Of a stretch of DNA of 64,000 nucleotides, positions 1 through 8,546 are shown piece by piece. Source of the stretch: Chloracidobacterium sp. (GTDB lineage: Bacteria > Acidobacteriota > Blastocatellia > Pyrinomonadales > Pyrinomonadaceae). The notes beneath the pieces were generated by a model. The model saw only the letters and a program-made list of their open reading frames with translations. It had not been told where the DNA came from and did not search any database. The position numbers were made by a program, and so were the translations under genes. How positions within the stretch are numbered: position 1 is the stretch's first letter; the number at the start of each line of letters is the position of its first letter. The DNA lies in contig JADJTD010000001.1 of NCBI GenBank assembly GCA_016711345.1, positions 3,846,001 to 3,910,000 on the forward strand, in the 5' to 3' direction.

Positions 1-934
1 CAACCGCGTCAAGATCCGCAGCATCATCGGCGACAACGATCGCGTCTTTGCCACCCATTTCGGCGACAACGCGTTTGATCCAAATTTGTCCCGGTCGCGC
101 TTTTGCAGCCTCTTCATTGATATGTAGACCCACGCCTTTTGAACCGGTAAACGAAATGAAACGCGTTTTCGGATGAGTGACCATCGCTTCGCCCGTCTTC
201 GCACTACCACTTATAAAATTCACAACGCCTTTTGGAAGCCCAGCTTCCTCGACGATCTCCATAAACTTCGCAGCAATGGTTGGCGAATCAGACGAAGGTT
301 TAAGAACAACGGTGTTTCCTGAAACTACGGCAGCCATCGTCATTCCAGCCATGATCGCGAGCGGGAAATTCCACGGAGGAATCACCGCACCGACACCCAG
401 CGGAATATACTCAAATCTGTTCTTCTCGCCCGGATAAGGCGTAACCGGCTGTTCCTTGGCCCAACGAAGCATCTCACGGCCGTAAAACTCGCAAAAATCT
501 ATTGCTTCAGCCGTGTCGCCATCAGCCTCAGCCCAGGTCTTAGAAACTTCAAACACCATCCAAGCCGAAAGCTCGTGTTTGCGCTCCCGCATAATGTCCG
601 CAACCTTAAAAAGATAATCCGCCCGCGTCTCCGCAGGCACATTTCGCCATGAAGCAAATGCTTTTGTCGCAGCAGTGATCGCCTTTTCTACAAGATCAGT
701 ATTCGTATCGCCTTCGGAGAAAACTCCAACAATCTCAGAAGTTTTGGATGGATTGATGCTCTGGAATTTTGATTCGAGCGAGATGTTTTCGCCGTCAATA
801 ATTATGGGATATTCGCGCCCGAGTTCGCCACGCACTTTTTCGATAGCCGCTTTCATCGCTTCCGCATTTTCCGGCGTCGAAAAATCTGTAAATGGTTCGT
901 TTCTAAATTCGTCCAATGTTCTTTGTGTTTGCAT
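1..934 (-). CDS. pruA: L-glutamate gamma-semialdehyde (1-pyrroline-5-carboxylate) dehydrogenase, 3' part outside window
   Basis: Reading the minus strand from the ATG at 934 gives an open frame to the window edge, about 311 residues, so the C-terminal half including the catalytic Cys lies outside. The N-terminus (EFRNEPFTDFSTPEN, then GREYPIIIDGE) and the segment with EADGDTAEAIDFCEFY and VIPPWNFPLAIMAGM are typical of the stand-alone RocA/PruA-type P5C dehydrogenase. The Rossmann-type FTGSKGVG loop and the EMGGKDA segment with the general-base Glu are present. The enzyme oxidises glutamate semialdehyde to glutamate with NAD in proline catabolism, in the cytoplasm. Family assignment is strong; the exact substrate is inferred from those N-terminal segments. 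Confidence 0.87.
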   Translation of the reverse strand, partial: MQTQRTLDEFRNEPFTDFSTPENAEAMKAAIEKVRGELGREYPIIIDGENISLESKFQSINPSKTSEIVGVFSEGDTNTDLVEKAITAATKAFASWRNVPAETRADYLFKVADIMRERKHELSAWMVFEVSKTWAEADGDTAEAIDFCEFYGREMLRWAKEQPVTPYPGEKNRFEYIPLGVGAVIPPWNFPLAIMAGMTMAAVVSGNTVVLKPSSDSPTIAAKFMEIVEEAGLPKGVVNFISGSAKTGEAMVTHPKTRFISFTGSKGVGLHINEEAAKARPGQIWIKRVVAEMGGKDAIVVADDAADLDAV

Positions 935-941
935 ATATTTA

Positions 942-1661
942 TTAGAAAGTAAGTCCGTAATAAGCCGCCAAAGCATTGTTGCCGCGGCCGGAATTTCCAA
1001 AACTGTATCCTGTCAAAAGATATTGACGGCTGGTGATGTTGAAATTTACACCCGCCGAAGCATAGCCCAGCCTATTATTCCCCGAAAACCAGTCGGCCAC
1101 AAAGCTGACTTTCTTATTTATCGGCTGTACAACTCCAACCATCGCTCCGGTGCGTGTGCCAAATTCCTTGGGCCCTCGAAAGACCGAATAAACGCCGCCG
1201 GTGGCAGTCATTCCGCCGAGCGAATTGATAGTCTTACGGGCGTTGCCATAAACCATCACCGAGGTTCTGTCACCTGCAACACTCTTTAACGGCACGAACA
1301 GAACAGTTCCCGCAGAAATGCTGAAGCCGTGCTTTTCGCTTTCGTAGATCTTGCGTTTAACGCTGAATTCCACTTGGCCGGTCGAGTTGTCTCCATTCCA
1401 AGTGTGGTAAAAATTTGAACCGATCTCGGTCTTGTGATTCAGCCCGTAAGCTACGCGGTAACCATAAGTCTGGTATCCACCTTCGCTGTAGCGAGTTGGC
1501 TTTGCGATAAAATCGCCTTCGAGATTCCATGAACCGCGCGCCAGCGTGTCGGCGGTCGGAATGTTGAATATTGTCGTCTGTGCAAATGCCACAGAAACCG
1601 CAGATGCGAAAAGAACAAAGACAAATGCTGCCCTGATAAAGAAATTGTCTATTTGCGACAT
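942..1661 (-). CDS. secreted outer-membrane beta-barrel protein, function unknown
   Basis: About 239 residues. The ATG at 1661 is preferred over one 24 bases upstream because GGAG lies about 10 bases before it. Residues 1-28 form a signal peptide ending VAFAQ. The rest is rich in alternating hydrophobic/aromatic and glycine-containing strands (YRVAYGLNHKTEIGSNFYHTW, VSFVADWFSGNNRLG) and ends in YYGLTF, a terminal aromatic as in barrel proteins recognised by the BAM machinery. No catalytic motif is visible. It ends 7 bases before the P5C dehydrogenase start, so the two may be co-transcribed. Barrel assignment is from composition and pattern only. Confidence 0.6.
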   Translation of the reverse strand: MSQIDNFFIRAAFVFVLFASAVSVAFAQTTIFNIPTADTLARGSWNLEGDFIAKPTRYSEGGYQTYGYRVAYGLNHKTEIGSNFYHTWNGDNSTGQVEFSVKRKIYESEKHGFSISAGTVLFVPLKSVAGDRTSVMVYGNARKTINSLGGMTATGGVYSVFRGPKEFGTRTGAMVGVVQPINKKVSFVADWFSGNNRLGYASAGVNFNITSRQYLLTGYSFGNSGRGNNALAAYYGLTF

Positions 1662-1816
1662 AGTAATTAGCTCCGTTTTGGGCACTCTTACTAAAGATTC
1701 TATCCTGACAGCGTCTCGGGCAAGAGATTGCTGTCAGAAGTCTGTATTATTGGCTTTCAGACATATTTTAAAATAATTCCGAGAAAAAAGAAATGATTCT
1801 GGGCTACCGGTTTCCA

Positions 1817-2053
1817 TTAGCCAAGCTTCTGTCTGCGCATCTCGCGTTGTTCCCACTCGTCAAGCAGTTCGGGAAAGACCGGTGGGCTTTCACTCTGCCA
1901 TCCAACGACAAATCGAGGCTGCTGCGCGTCGCTTGCTCGTTTAACATAGCTAAGCAGCAGCACCCAGCCTTCGCTAAGGTATTTATTCAACTCTCCACTC
2001 GAACCCAGTTCTGCTGTCAATCTTGTATCTTGAATATCCACGTCTAATTCCAT
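1817..2053 (-). CDS. small conserved-type hypothetical protein coupled to def
   Basis: A 78-residue protein starting ATG at 2053, overlapping the end of the peptide deformylase gene by 10 bases, so it is probably translationally coupled. The sequence (MELDVDIQDTRLTAELG, then YLSEGWVLLLSYVKRA, then QPRFVVGWQSE) looks like a small soluble alpha/beta fold. No signal peptide or membrane segment. I do not recognise the family; the tight overlap supports it being a real gene. Confidence 0.55.
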   Translation of the reverse strand: MELDVDIQDTRLTAELGSSGELNKYLSEGWVLLLSYVKRASDAQQPRFVVGWQSESPPVFPELLDEWEQREMRRQKLG

Positions 2054-2565
2054 TTCCCCGTTTTCTGTAATCTTTTGATCTTTCGCTTAGCCATTTCCCG
2101 CTTGAGTGTTGTCATTCGATCCAAGAAAACGATGCCGTCGCAATGATCCGTCTCGTGCAGAATGCATCGTGCCGCGAGATTTGTCACATCCAGCTCAAAT
2201 TCCTTACCCTTTACATTCCTTGCACGAGCAATAACACGCATTTCCCTTTTTACAGTTTGAAACAGTCCCGGAAACGAAAGACAGCCTTCGTCACCGACCT
2301 GTTCGCCCTCGACCCGAACTATTTCAGGATTAATAAGCACATGACGCTCATTATCACCATCCTCAACAGGCGTATCCATAACAAAAAGCCGCTTCGAAAC
2401 ACCAATCTGCGGAGCCGCAAGCCCAACGCCGCCCGCGTTTTCCATGGTCTCGAACATATCCGCGACAAGTGCTTCGAGTTCACCGTTGAACTCGTCTTCC
2501 CCGACCGGCTTCCCGACCGACAGCAATACCGGCTCAGGGTAGTGAACTATCGAAAGCAGTGACAT
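2044..2565 (-). CDS. def: peptide deformylase
   Basis: A 173-residue metalloenzyme that removes the formyl group from the N-terminal Met of nascent proteins. All three family motifs are visible: GVGLAAPQIG (46-55), EGCLSFPG (93-100, metal-binding Cys) and HETDH (137-141, two metal-binding His and catalytic Glu). The third motif differs from the common HEIDHLDG at two non-catalytic positions (I to T, L to C). Length is normal. It heads a two-gene unit with the 78-residue protein downstream. Confidence 0.95.
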   Translation of the reverse strand: MSLLSIVHYPEPVLLSVGKPVGEDEFNGELEALVADMFETMENAGGVGLAAPQIGVSKRLFVMDTPVEDGDNERHVLINPEIVRVEGEQVGDEGCLSFPGLFQTVKREMRVIARARNVKGKEFELDVTNLAARCILHETDHCDGIVFLDRMTTLKREMAKRKIKRLQKTGKWN

Positions 2566-2623
2566 TTAGAGTATTTTACTACAAACTTTGGAATTTTCGA
2601 TAGGAAAAAATGCCAGGTCGGTA

Positions 2624-2887
2624 TTAGTCGAGATTTTTTGTCTTTGGTTTAGTACTTAGAAGTGCTGTCGTATCTTCAACAACGCTTGGGGGAGGTTCGA
2701 AAGGTCTGTCTGTCAAAAGATTTGGCGTGTGATCGGGCAAAGCACTCAAATCGCGTGATGATGCGACTTTCTTCTGCTTTTCCTTTAAAGATTCACGCCA
2801 AACGACATAGGTAAGTGAAAGAGCGGCAAAAACGAGAAAGGCCATCAAAAAAATTCCGGCGATAGGCTGGCTTCCAGATAAGATCAT
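2624..2887 (-). CDS. single-pass membrane protein, hypothetical
   Basis: An 87-residue protein with one hydrophobic segment at about residues 8-30 (GIFLMAFLVFAALSLTYVVW) followed by a basic stretch (ESLKEKQKKV) and a polar tail rich in Pro, Thr and Lys. The charge pattern suggests an N-out, cytoplasmic C-tail orientation. It begins 5 bases after the zinc-ribbon gene ends, so the two probably form an operon. No known family recognised. Confidence 0.5.
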   Translation of the reverse strand: MILSGSQPIAGIFLMAFLVFAALSLTYVVWRESLKEKQKKVASSRDLSALPDHTPNLLTDRPFEPPPSVVEDTTALLSTKPKTKNLD

Positions 2888-2892
2888 TTTCG

Positions 2893-3123
2893 TTAAATAA
2901 CGTAAATTAGAGCAACTACGGCCGCTCCGTCAACGACCCAAAACCCACCAAATGCCAATGCTCCAAACCTCTCAAGCGCCTTTTCCTGCCGATCCAAAGC
3001 ATTGACGGCTCCACTCGGAAATTGCTCAAGCATTGATGAAGCCGTCTCTTCCAGGTTCATACCACACGAACGGCAAAATTTTTGATCGACAGCATTTTGG
3101 CCACCGCAGCTCGGACAAAACAT
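2893..3123 (-). CDS. zinc-ribbon membrane-associated protein
   Basis: 76 residues. The N-terminus carries a paired CxxC zinc ribbon (CPSCGGQ at 3-9 and CRSCGM at 17-22), a double-zinc-ribbon type fold. A C-terminal hydrophobic segment (GGFWVVDGAAVVALIYVI) could be a membrane anchor. Function unknown; such small ribbon-plus-anchor proteins are common in Acidobacteriota. It lies upstream of, and probably in one operon with, the single-pass membrane protein. Confidence 0.55.
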   Translation of the reverse strand: MFCPSCGGQNAVDQKFCRSCGMNLEETASSMLEQFPSGAVNALDRQEKALERFGALAFGGFWVVDGAAVVALIYVI

Positions 3124-3192
3124 CGCTGAAACACTCCCCTGCTAAATATACGGCGTTCGGCGAGTCTGGGTTCCTAATAAGCCCTTAATGAA

Positions 3193-3657
3193 TCACGCCT
3201 CGGGTATTTTAGCCTTTTCCTGGTTCGCCCAGTCGCACAACGCCTTTGCCTCGGTATCCTTTAGAACCGCGTCCCTATGGATCCACAGATACGACGGCAG
3301 CGGCATCTGCTTTGATTCGACCATTTCACATAACTCTTCAAGCTTATGAGCTTTCTTTTTTGCCGCGTAAGTATTAAAAACGCTGAAATTTAAATGACGC
3401 TTACCGTCGTCGATATGACTCTTAAGAAACCAACCCGCAGGTTGAATATTTGCATACCACGGATAAACGGTCTTATTCGAATGGCAATCATTACACGAAC
3501 GGCCCAATATCAGCTTGATGTCTGGCGGCACACTGACGGCCGCTTCGAGCGTTTCACTTGGATTGACCGGAAGTTCACTTTTGTCGATCCTGAAAAACTG
3601 TATGACCACCAACACTCCGACAATGATAATTGCCAATATTTTAATTACTTTTTTCAT
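3193..3657 (-). CDS. haem-binding domain protein (cytochrome-like, CxxCH)
   Basis: 154 residues from ATG 3657; a GTG four codons upstream is a weaker alternative. Residues 4-22 are a hydrophobic signal/anchor. The motif CNDCH at about 55-59 is a single c-type haem attachment site, followed by the family-typical NKTVYPWYANIQP and a helical C-terminal half ending with a CDWA segment. This matches the small 'haem-binding domain' family (PF14376 type). Expected location is the periplasm, anchored in the inner membrane. Electron-transfer partner unknown. Confidence 0.8.
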   Translation of the reverse strand: MKKVIKILAIIIVGVLVVIQFFRIDKSELPVNPSETLEAAVSVPPDIKLILGRSCNDCHSNKTVYPWYANIQPAGWFLKSHIDDGKRHLNFSVFNTYAAKKKAHKLEELCEMVESKQMPLPSYLWIHRDAVLKDTEAKALCDWANQEKAKIPEA

Positions 3658-4063
3658 CTGCAATTCCACGTTTGTTGCGTCAATGAGATGCGCGAACAGT
3701 CACGCAACATTTATGTTATAATTTTCGTATCAATAGTCCAAGTCAGTTTGTCCGATAATATCGACCGAAGGCAAAACTAATGTTACGACGATGCGGACAG
3801 TAATATTGGATGATAAGTGGACAAATTAGTGAACTGAATATGGTGATTTTTTTTAAAATTGCGACTGAACGGAACGAATGCAATAAAGACAGTAAACACA
3901 ACAGGTTACGCGTTCCACGACCGTTTCATGGTAGGAAGGGGTAGGAATTCTTACTACCGCGGTAGGAAGAAGTAGTATTTGTTCCAAGGTTAAGAGTGTA
4001 GACCGGTGAAATTTGGACGAAAAATATGCTCTACTTAAACTGCAATGTTTTGATTTGGAAAAT
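3658..4063. other. divergent intergenic region with GGTAGGAA direct repeats
   Basis: About 400 bases between the haem protein (minus) and the hydroxylase (plus). Near 3930-3980 the motif GGTAGGAA occurs three times (one immediately after another, then after about 25 bases), and GGTAG-N9-CTACC forms a small hairpin. No coding sequence is convincing here. The repeats are candidate operator sites for one of the divergent genes; no protein can be named. Confidence 0.35.
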
Positions 4064-4891
4064 ATGCTGAGGCCGACAGTTATTGCCATTCCTTTTTTCG
4101 CGTTGATGATCGCTCTCGAAGCCTTTTGGTCTCACCGCAAAGGTTCGGACGAATACCGCGACAATAAAGACACGTGGGGCAATATTTTCATGGGCTTTAT
4201 GAGCGTCGTTTGGGGAGCGTTGTTTGGCCTTGTAATTGGTTCAATTTATCTATTTTGCTATGAGATCTCTCCGTATAAATTCCCTGCCGAGGCATGGTGG
4301 ACTTGGGTAATTTTATTCTTTGTCGATGACTTTGCGTATTACATTTTCCATCGCGTAAGCCACGAATCGCGGCTGTTTTGGAATTTCCACGTCGTCCATC
4401 ATTCGAGCGAACACTACAATCTTAGTGTCGCCGTGAGACAGAGCTGGTTTTCGGGCATTCTGCATTGGATCTTTTATGCCCCGATCATGCTGCTCGGCTT
4501 TGCTCCGTGGATGTTTGCCGTGATGCACGGCTTCAATCTGATCTATCAATTTTGGATACACACAAAATTTATCAAAACACTCGGCCCACTTGAACATATC
4601 CTTAACACTCCGTCGCACCACAGAGTCCATCACGGCGTCAACAATCCGTATCTGGATAAAAATTATGCCGGTGTGCTTATAATTTGGGACAGGATTTTTG
4701 GTTCATTCGTCAGCGAGACCGAAGAACCGCGCTACGGTATCATTAAGCCGATCAATAGTTACAATCCGCTATGGATCAACACGCACGGCTGGTTTGAGAT
4801 GTTTGAAGCGGTCAAGCGGCAGCAGACATTTGCATCAAAACTGCGATGCATCTTCGCATCGCCAAACATGGACATTGATCATCAATTATGA
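4064..4891 (+). CDS. sterol desaturase / fatty acid hydroxylase family protein
   Basis: About 275 residues from ATG 4064, which has GGAA just upstream; an in-frame TTG at 4013 would add 17 residues. An integral membrane di-iron oxygenase family member (PF04116 type). The histidine clusters are all present: HRVSH at about 96-100, HVVHH at 109-113 and HHRVHH at 185-190, set among four or more hydrophobic segments. The family uses O2 and a bound di-iron centre to hydroxylate or desaturate lipid chains or sterols in the membrane. The substrate cannot be told. The stop overlaps the next gene's ATG by 4 bases. Confidence 0.87.
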   Translation: MLRPTVIAIPFFALMIALEAFWSHRKGSDEYRDNKDTWGNIFMGFMSVVWGALFGLVIGSIYLFCYEISPYKFPAEAWWTWVILFFVDDFAYYIFHRVSHESRLFWNFHVVHHSSEHYNLSVAVRQSWFSGILHWIFYAPIMLLGFAPWMFAVMHGFNLIYQFWIHTKFIKTLGPLEHILNTPSHHRVHHGVNNPYLDKNYAGVLIIWDRIFGSFVSETEEPRYGIIKPINSYNPLWINTHGWFEMFEAVKRQQTFASKLRCIFASPNMDIDHQL

Positions 4892-5616
4892 AAAATAAGC
4901 TAATCATCCTTTTGATCGCGATCGCAGTTTTTAGCATTCCGACGTTGGCTCAAGTGACGATCTCCGCTAAAAAAGTAACCTACAAACGGCCAAAACCGAT
5001 CATGGACTTTAAGAAGAGTTTTACGATAACTTATCCCAAGATCAAGGCTGCCACGCCCGCTTTATCCAAAAAGATCGAAGCTGTTCTCAGCTATGAAAAG
5101 GCATTCGATTTTAAGCTCCGTGAGGAGATGAATGAAATTCAGTGGCTTGAGGAAGCAAATTATGACGTCAATTACAATGCGAACAAGATGCTCAGCATCT
5201 CGCTCACGATACAAGGCACTGGTGCTTATCCGTCAGGTTCGACAAAATACCTTGTCGTAAACACGTCGACCGGCACACGCATTCGCCCGATAGATGTTTT
5301 CATCAACACGAGCGGACTTCTCACGAAACTCGCAAAGATTAAAGATGACGAAGTTAAAAAGACGATAATGGAGCTTAAAAACGCTCCCGAAACAAAAGAC
5401 GAAGATCTTTCGGGCATCTTTAACGATTCTGAAACCTACAGCAAGGTAAAGCTGGATGAATTTGAGATCGATGAGAACGGCGTGATCTTTCATCACGATT
5501 ATGGGTTTCCGCATGTTGCTTTGGCACTACAGCCGACGGGCGAATTCTTTCTAACTTGGAAAGAGTTAAAACCATATATCAAGCCGGACGGTTTGCTTGG
5601 ACAATTTGTTCGCTAA
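4888..5616 (+). CDS. secreted protein with a PdaC/RsiV-like (DUF3298-type) domain
   Basis: 242 residues with a signal peptide (1-21, ending PTLAQ). The body resembles DUF4163/DUF3298 proteins: an early region with YEKAFDFKLREE and NYDVNYNANKMLSISLTIQG, then VVNTSTGTRIRPIDVF and a C-terminal DFGFPHVALALQP-like strand (here HDYGFPHVALAL). These domains are extracytoplasmic and found in sensors and peptidoglycan deacetylases; no catalytic domain is attached here. The ATGA overlap with the hydroxylase gene suggests translational coupling, so it may act in the same envelope process. Confidence 0.6.
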   Translation: MKNKLIILLIAIAVFSIPTLAQVTISAKKVTYKRPKPIMDFKKSFTITYPKIKAATPALSKKIEAVLSYEKAFDFKLREEMNEIQWLEEANYDVNYNANKMLSISLTIQGTGAYPSGSTKYLVVNTSTGTRIRPIDVFINTSGLLTKLAKIKDDEVKKTIMELKNAPETKDEDLSGIFNDSETYSKVKLDEFEIDENGVIFHHDYGFPHVALALQPTGEFFLTWKELKPYIKPDGLLGQFVR

Positions 5617-5630
5617 TATACTTGAAGCCA

Positions 5631-6032
5631 ATGAGTGAAAGAAAGATAAGAGTTTTGGTGGCAAAGCCCGGCCTCGACGGTCACGACCGCGGTGCGAAGG
5701 TAATAGCTCGTGCTTTGCGCGACGCCGGAATGGAAGTCATCTATACAGGTTTGCGTCAAACGCCCGAGATGATAGCATCCGCCGCGTTGCAGGAAGACGT
5801 TGATGCGGTCGGGATCTCAATCCTGAGCGGAGCTCACAACACGCTTTGCCCGCGCATCGTCGATCTTCTCCGTCAGAATGGAATGGACGACACTTTGGTG
5901 CTCGTCGGCGGCATCGTTCCACAAGAAGATATTGCGAAGCTCAAGGAAAACGGCGTTTCCGAAATATTTCTTCCCGGCACATCGACAGAAGACATCGTGA
6001 CTTTTATTCGCAAGAACGTGCGGGCGCAATGA
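5631..6032 (+). CDS. cobalamin B12-binding protein, methylmalonyl-CoA mutase small (C-terminal) subunit type
   Basis: 133 residues from ATG 5631; an upstream in-frame start would lie inside the previous gene. It carries the base-off B12 signature: DGHDRG at 16-21 (the His ligates cobalt), SIL at 63-65 and GG at 93-94, in a Rossmann-like fold beginning RKIRVLVAKPGLDGHDRG, almost the textbook sequence of the methylmalonyl-CoA mutase C-terminal domain. With a separate large subunit it would interconvert succinyl-CoA and methylmalonyl-CoA. No large subunit is in the window. The nearby AtuA and enoyl-CoA hydratase genes fit branched-chain or propionate metabolism. Confidence 0.9.
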   Translation: MSERKIRVLVAKPGLDGHDRGAKVIARALRDAGMEVIYTGLRQTPEMIASAALQEDVDAVGISILSGAHNTLCPRIVDLLRQNGMDDTLVLVGGIVPQEDIAKLKENGVSEIFLPGTSTEDIVTFIRKNVRAQ

Positions 6033-6123
6033 TTTGTAGGGTAGATTACAGACATCTACCAGAACGGCGGTAACATCAAACTGTTTATAGTTTTTACAAT
6101 GATCCTTTGGGGGAATAATTTAT

Positions 6124-6522
6124 ATGAGAAAATTTCAAACAGCTTTGTTATCAATTGGATTCACGTTCGCAGTCTACTGTGTGTTAGCCCCGGGCCAGGC
6201 GTCAGCTCAGGAATCCACGTTAGGAAAGGCTGGCGACGCCATAACTGATACAACAAAAAAGGTCGCGGACACCACCGTAGACACGACGAAAAAGGTGGCC
6301 GGTAAGACGGCAGACACCTCAAAAACGGTTTATAAAAGCGGCAAGAGCGTCGCCAAAACGACCTACCGCAAAGGCGCTGTCGTCGGTGGTCGGGTTTGGA
6401 CCGGCACGAAATGGGTCGCCAGAAAATCATGGAATGGTGCAACTTGGGTTGCGGTCAAGACCAAAAACGGTACAAAATGGGTTTACCACAAGGCGACTGG
6501 AACAACCAAGCGTGCATTATAA
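6124..6522 (+). CDS. secreted basic repeat protein, function unknown
   Basis: 132 residues. Signal peptide about 1-28 (ending GQASAQ). The mature part is low complexity: a Thr/Lys/Asp region with repeated DTTKKVADTT-like units followed by three WV repeats of the form NGTKWVYHK (GTKWVARK, GATWVAVK, GTKWVYHK). The net charge is strongly positive. It could be an envelope- or polymer-binding protein, but nothing identifies it. A clear terminator follows at 6545-6592, so it is the last gene of its unit. Confidence 0.55.
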   Translation: MRKFQTALLSIGFTFAVYCVLAPGQASAQESTLGKAGDAITDTTKKVADTTVDTTKKVAGKTADTSKTVYKSGKSVAKTTYRKGAVVGGRVWTGTKWVARKSWNGATWVAVKTKNGTKWVYHKATGTTKRAL

Positions 6523-6544
6523 CGACAAAAATTCTAACATTAGG

Positions 6545-6592
6545 AAAAATAGGCAGTAAGATTAACGTTTTGCTGCCTATTTTTTTATTCTT
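6545..6592 (+). terminator. rho-independent terminator
   Basis: AAAATAGGCAG pairs with CTGCCTATTTT across a loop of about 16 bases and is followed by a T run. It sits between the repeat protein gene and the AtuA-type gene. Confidence 0.85.
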
Positions 6593-6597
6593 AAATT

Positions 6598-7965
6598 ATG
6601 AAATCAACAATTCGAGTTGCGGGTGGACAAGGTTTTTGGGGCGACATGCTGTCGGCTCCGGTTGATCAGGTTCGAAATGGGCCGATCGATTATTTGATGC
6701 TCGACTATCTGGCAGAGGTCACAATGTCGATCCTGCAAAAGCAGCGTGCTCGTGACGCAAACGCCGGATACGCGCGCGATTTTGTAGCTTTGATGGGCGA
6801 GATAATGCCGGATTGCGTCGCAAACGATATCAAAGTTCTTTCAAACGCTGGCGGCGTCAACGTAATTGGTTGTGCAGAAGCGATCCGCGAAAAAGCACGC
6901 GAACTTGGCCTCGCGGGCAAGATAAAGATCGGTGTAGTAACAGGTGATGACGTTCTCGACAAGCTCGATAAATTCATCGCCGACGGCGTCGAGATCAACA
7001 GCATGGACACAGGCGAACCGCTCTCAGCTATCCGCGACAAAGTGCAGTCGGCAAACGTCTATCTCGGCGCAGAGCCGCTCGTCGAAGCCCTCGGCAAAGG
7101 AGCAAATGTCGTTGTCGGCGGACGATTGACCGATACGGGCTTGACGCTCGCTCCGCTGATGCACGAATTCGGTTGGGCGTTTGACGATTGGGACAAGGTC
7201 TCGGCCGGAACGATCGCCGGGCACATTATCGAGTGTGGTGCACAGTCTAGTGGCGGCAATTGCCAGTACGATTGGCAAAACATCCCTGACATGGCAAACA
7301 TCGGCTTCCCTATCGTCGAGGCTTCGACTAACGGCGAGTTCATCGTCACCAAACACGAAGGCACAGGCGGCCGCGTGAATATTCAATCGGTAAAAGAACA
7401 GCTTCTCTACGAAATGGGCGACCCGAAAGCCTACATAACGCCGGACGTGGTCGCTGATTTTTCGTCGATCCATTTAGAAGACGCAGGTGATAACAAGGTC
7501 CGCGTCTTTGGCATCAAAGGCAATCCTAAAACCGACTTCTACAAAGTTTCCATCGCATATTCCGACGGATGGAAATCCGTCGGCACACTGGTCTATTCCT
7601 GGCCCGAAGCCTACGAAAAAGCCAAAGGCGCCGACAAGATCCTTCGCGAACGCCTCGACCGCCTCGGCTTGAAGTTCGATGTAGTCCTTTCAGAATTTGT
7701 CGGCGTCAACGCTACTCACGGACACCTGTCAGGAGAGCCGTCACCTGATATTCCCGAGGTCCAATTCCGCATCGGCGTCCGGGGCCACAACAAAGCCGAC
7801 ATCGAAAGATTTACGAAAGAGATCGCCCCGCTAATCCTAACCGGCCCGCCTTCGGTAACGGGCTTCGCGGGCGGCCGCCCAAAGGTAGAAGAGATAATGG
7901 CTTATTTCCCGGCACTGATACCGAAGTCGCTGATCGAGACAAAGGTCGATATCGTCGAAGCATGA
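6598..7965 (+). CDS. AtuA-type acyclic terpene utilisation family protein (DUF1446)
   Basis: 455 residues. The N-terminus (RVAGGQGFWGDMLSAP) and the internal segments YLMLDYLAEVTMSI, LSNAGGVN, VVGGRLTDTGLTLAPL and HIIECGAQSSGGN are characteristic of the DUF1446/AtuA family, which occurs in citronellol/geraniol and leucine/isovalerate (Atu/Liu) catabolic clusters; its chemistry is not established. Many members carry a C-terminal domain of about 100 residues in the same chain; here that domain is a separate gene at 10587-10916 on the other strand. The stop overlaps the next ATG by 4 bases. Cytoplasmic. Confidence 0.87.
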   Translation: MKSTIRVAGGQGFWGDMLSAPVDQVRNGPIDYLMLDYLAEVTMSILQKQRARDANAGYARDFVALMGEIMPDCVANDIKVLSNAGGVNVIGCAEAIREKARELGLAGKIKIGVVTGDDVLDKLDKFIADGVEINSMDTGEPLSAIRDKVQSANVYLGAEPLVEALGKGANVVVGGRLTDTGLTLAPLMHEFGWAFDDWDKVSAGTIAGHIIECGAQSSGGNCQYDWQNIPDMANIGFPIVEASTNGEFIVTKHEGTGGRVNIQSVKEQLLYEMGDPKAYITPDVVADFSSIHLEDAGDNKVRVFGIKGNPKTDFYKVSIAYSDGWKSVGTLVYSWPEAYEKAKGADKILRERLDRLGLKFDVVLSEFVGVNATHGHLSGEPSPDIPEVQFRIGVRGHNKADIERFTKEIAPLILTGPPSVTGFAGGRPKVEEIMAYFPALIPKSLIETKVDIVEA

Positions 7966-8510
7966 GTCGAAAATCGGTAGTTATCGTTGGATTTTTAATC
8001 GTCAGTGTGGCGTGCGTGATAGGTTATCCTCTGATAATCTCCTCGTCCACAAATCGTTCGCGGGCTTATCTTTATCTGAAATCAACCCTGTATGGTGATC
8101 CGGAGTTTCGTTATCTTTATGCGGTCAACGGCGGCGAATCGCGTTTCGATAATTACATTTACCAATCTTTAGAGGGTGACGTTCAGTACGCAAAAGATTG
8201 TATCGGCTGTAAAGAAGAAAGTGGTGATACTTTTTTCTTTCACAGTTACGTTTCTCCGCAGATGTCTCGCGAAATCTACGACAGAATGGTTGAGCCTCTT
8301 ATTGATGAAACCGCTCGTCGTGAAGTTCTTGAACAAACTCCCGCGAGAGACCGAGCGATGACTAGAATCTCTCAGAATGGTAAGACAATCAGCGTGAGCC
8401 TATTTTGGATCGAAAACGGTGAACTTTGGGAGATAAGATCTATCGACCAACGACATGTTATAGCCTTCCAGCGAAGCCAGTTCTTTCAAATGATCAAGCC
8501 TCAGGATTGA
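7962..8510 (+). CDS. membrane-anchored hypothetical protein
   Basis: 182 residues, coupled to the AtuA-type gene by an ATGA overlap. Residues 5-27 are one hydrophobic anchor (VVIVGFLIVSVACVIGYPLI). The remainder is soluble with a CIGC pair in the middle (DCIGCKEESGD) and no recognised domain. Predicted extracytoplasmic domain tethered to the inner membrane. Function unknown. Confidence 0.55.
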   Translation: MSRKSVVIVGFLIVSVACVIGYPLIISSSTNRSRAYLYLKSTLYGDPEFRYLYAVNGGESRFDNYIYQSLEGDVQYAKDCIGCKEESGDTFFFHSYVSPQMSREIYDRMVEPLIDETARREVLEQTPARDRAMTRISQNGKTISVSLFWIENGELWEIRSIDQRHVIAFQRSQFFQMIKPQD

Positions 8511-8546
8511 AACTTGTTAGGCTACCGGAGTGCTATCGAAGGCTAT

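Noticed and set aside
675..1289. A 204-residue plus-strand open frame
   Set aside because: Antisense to the P5C dehydrogenase and barrel genes; no domain or signal; the minus-strand products are recognisable.
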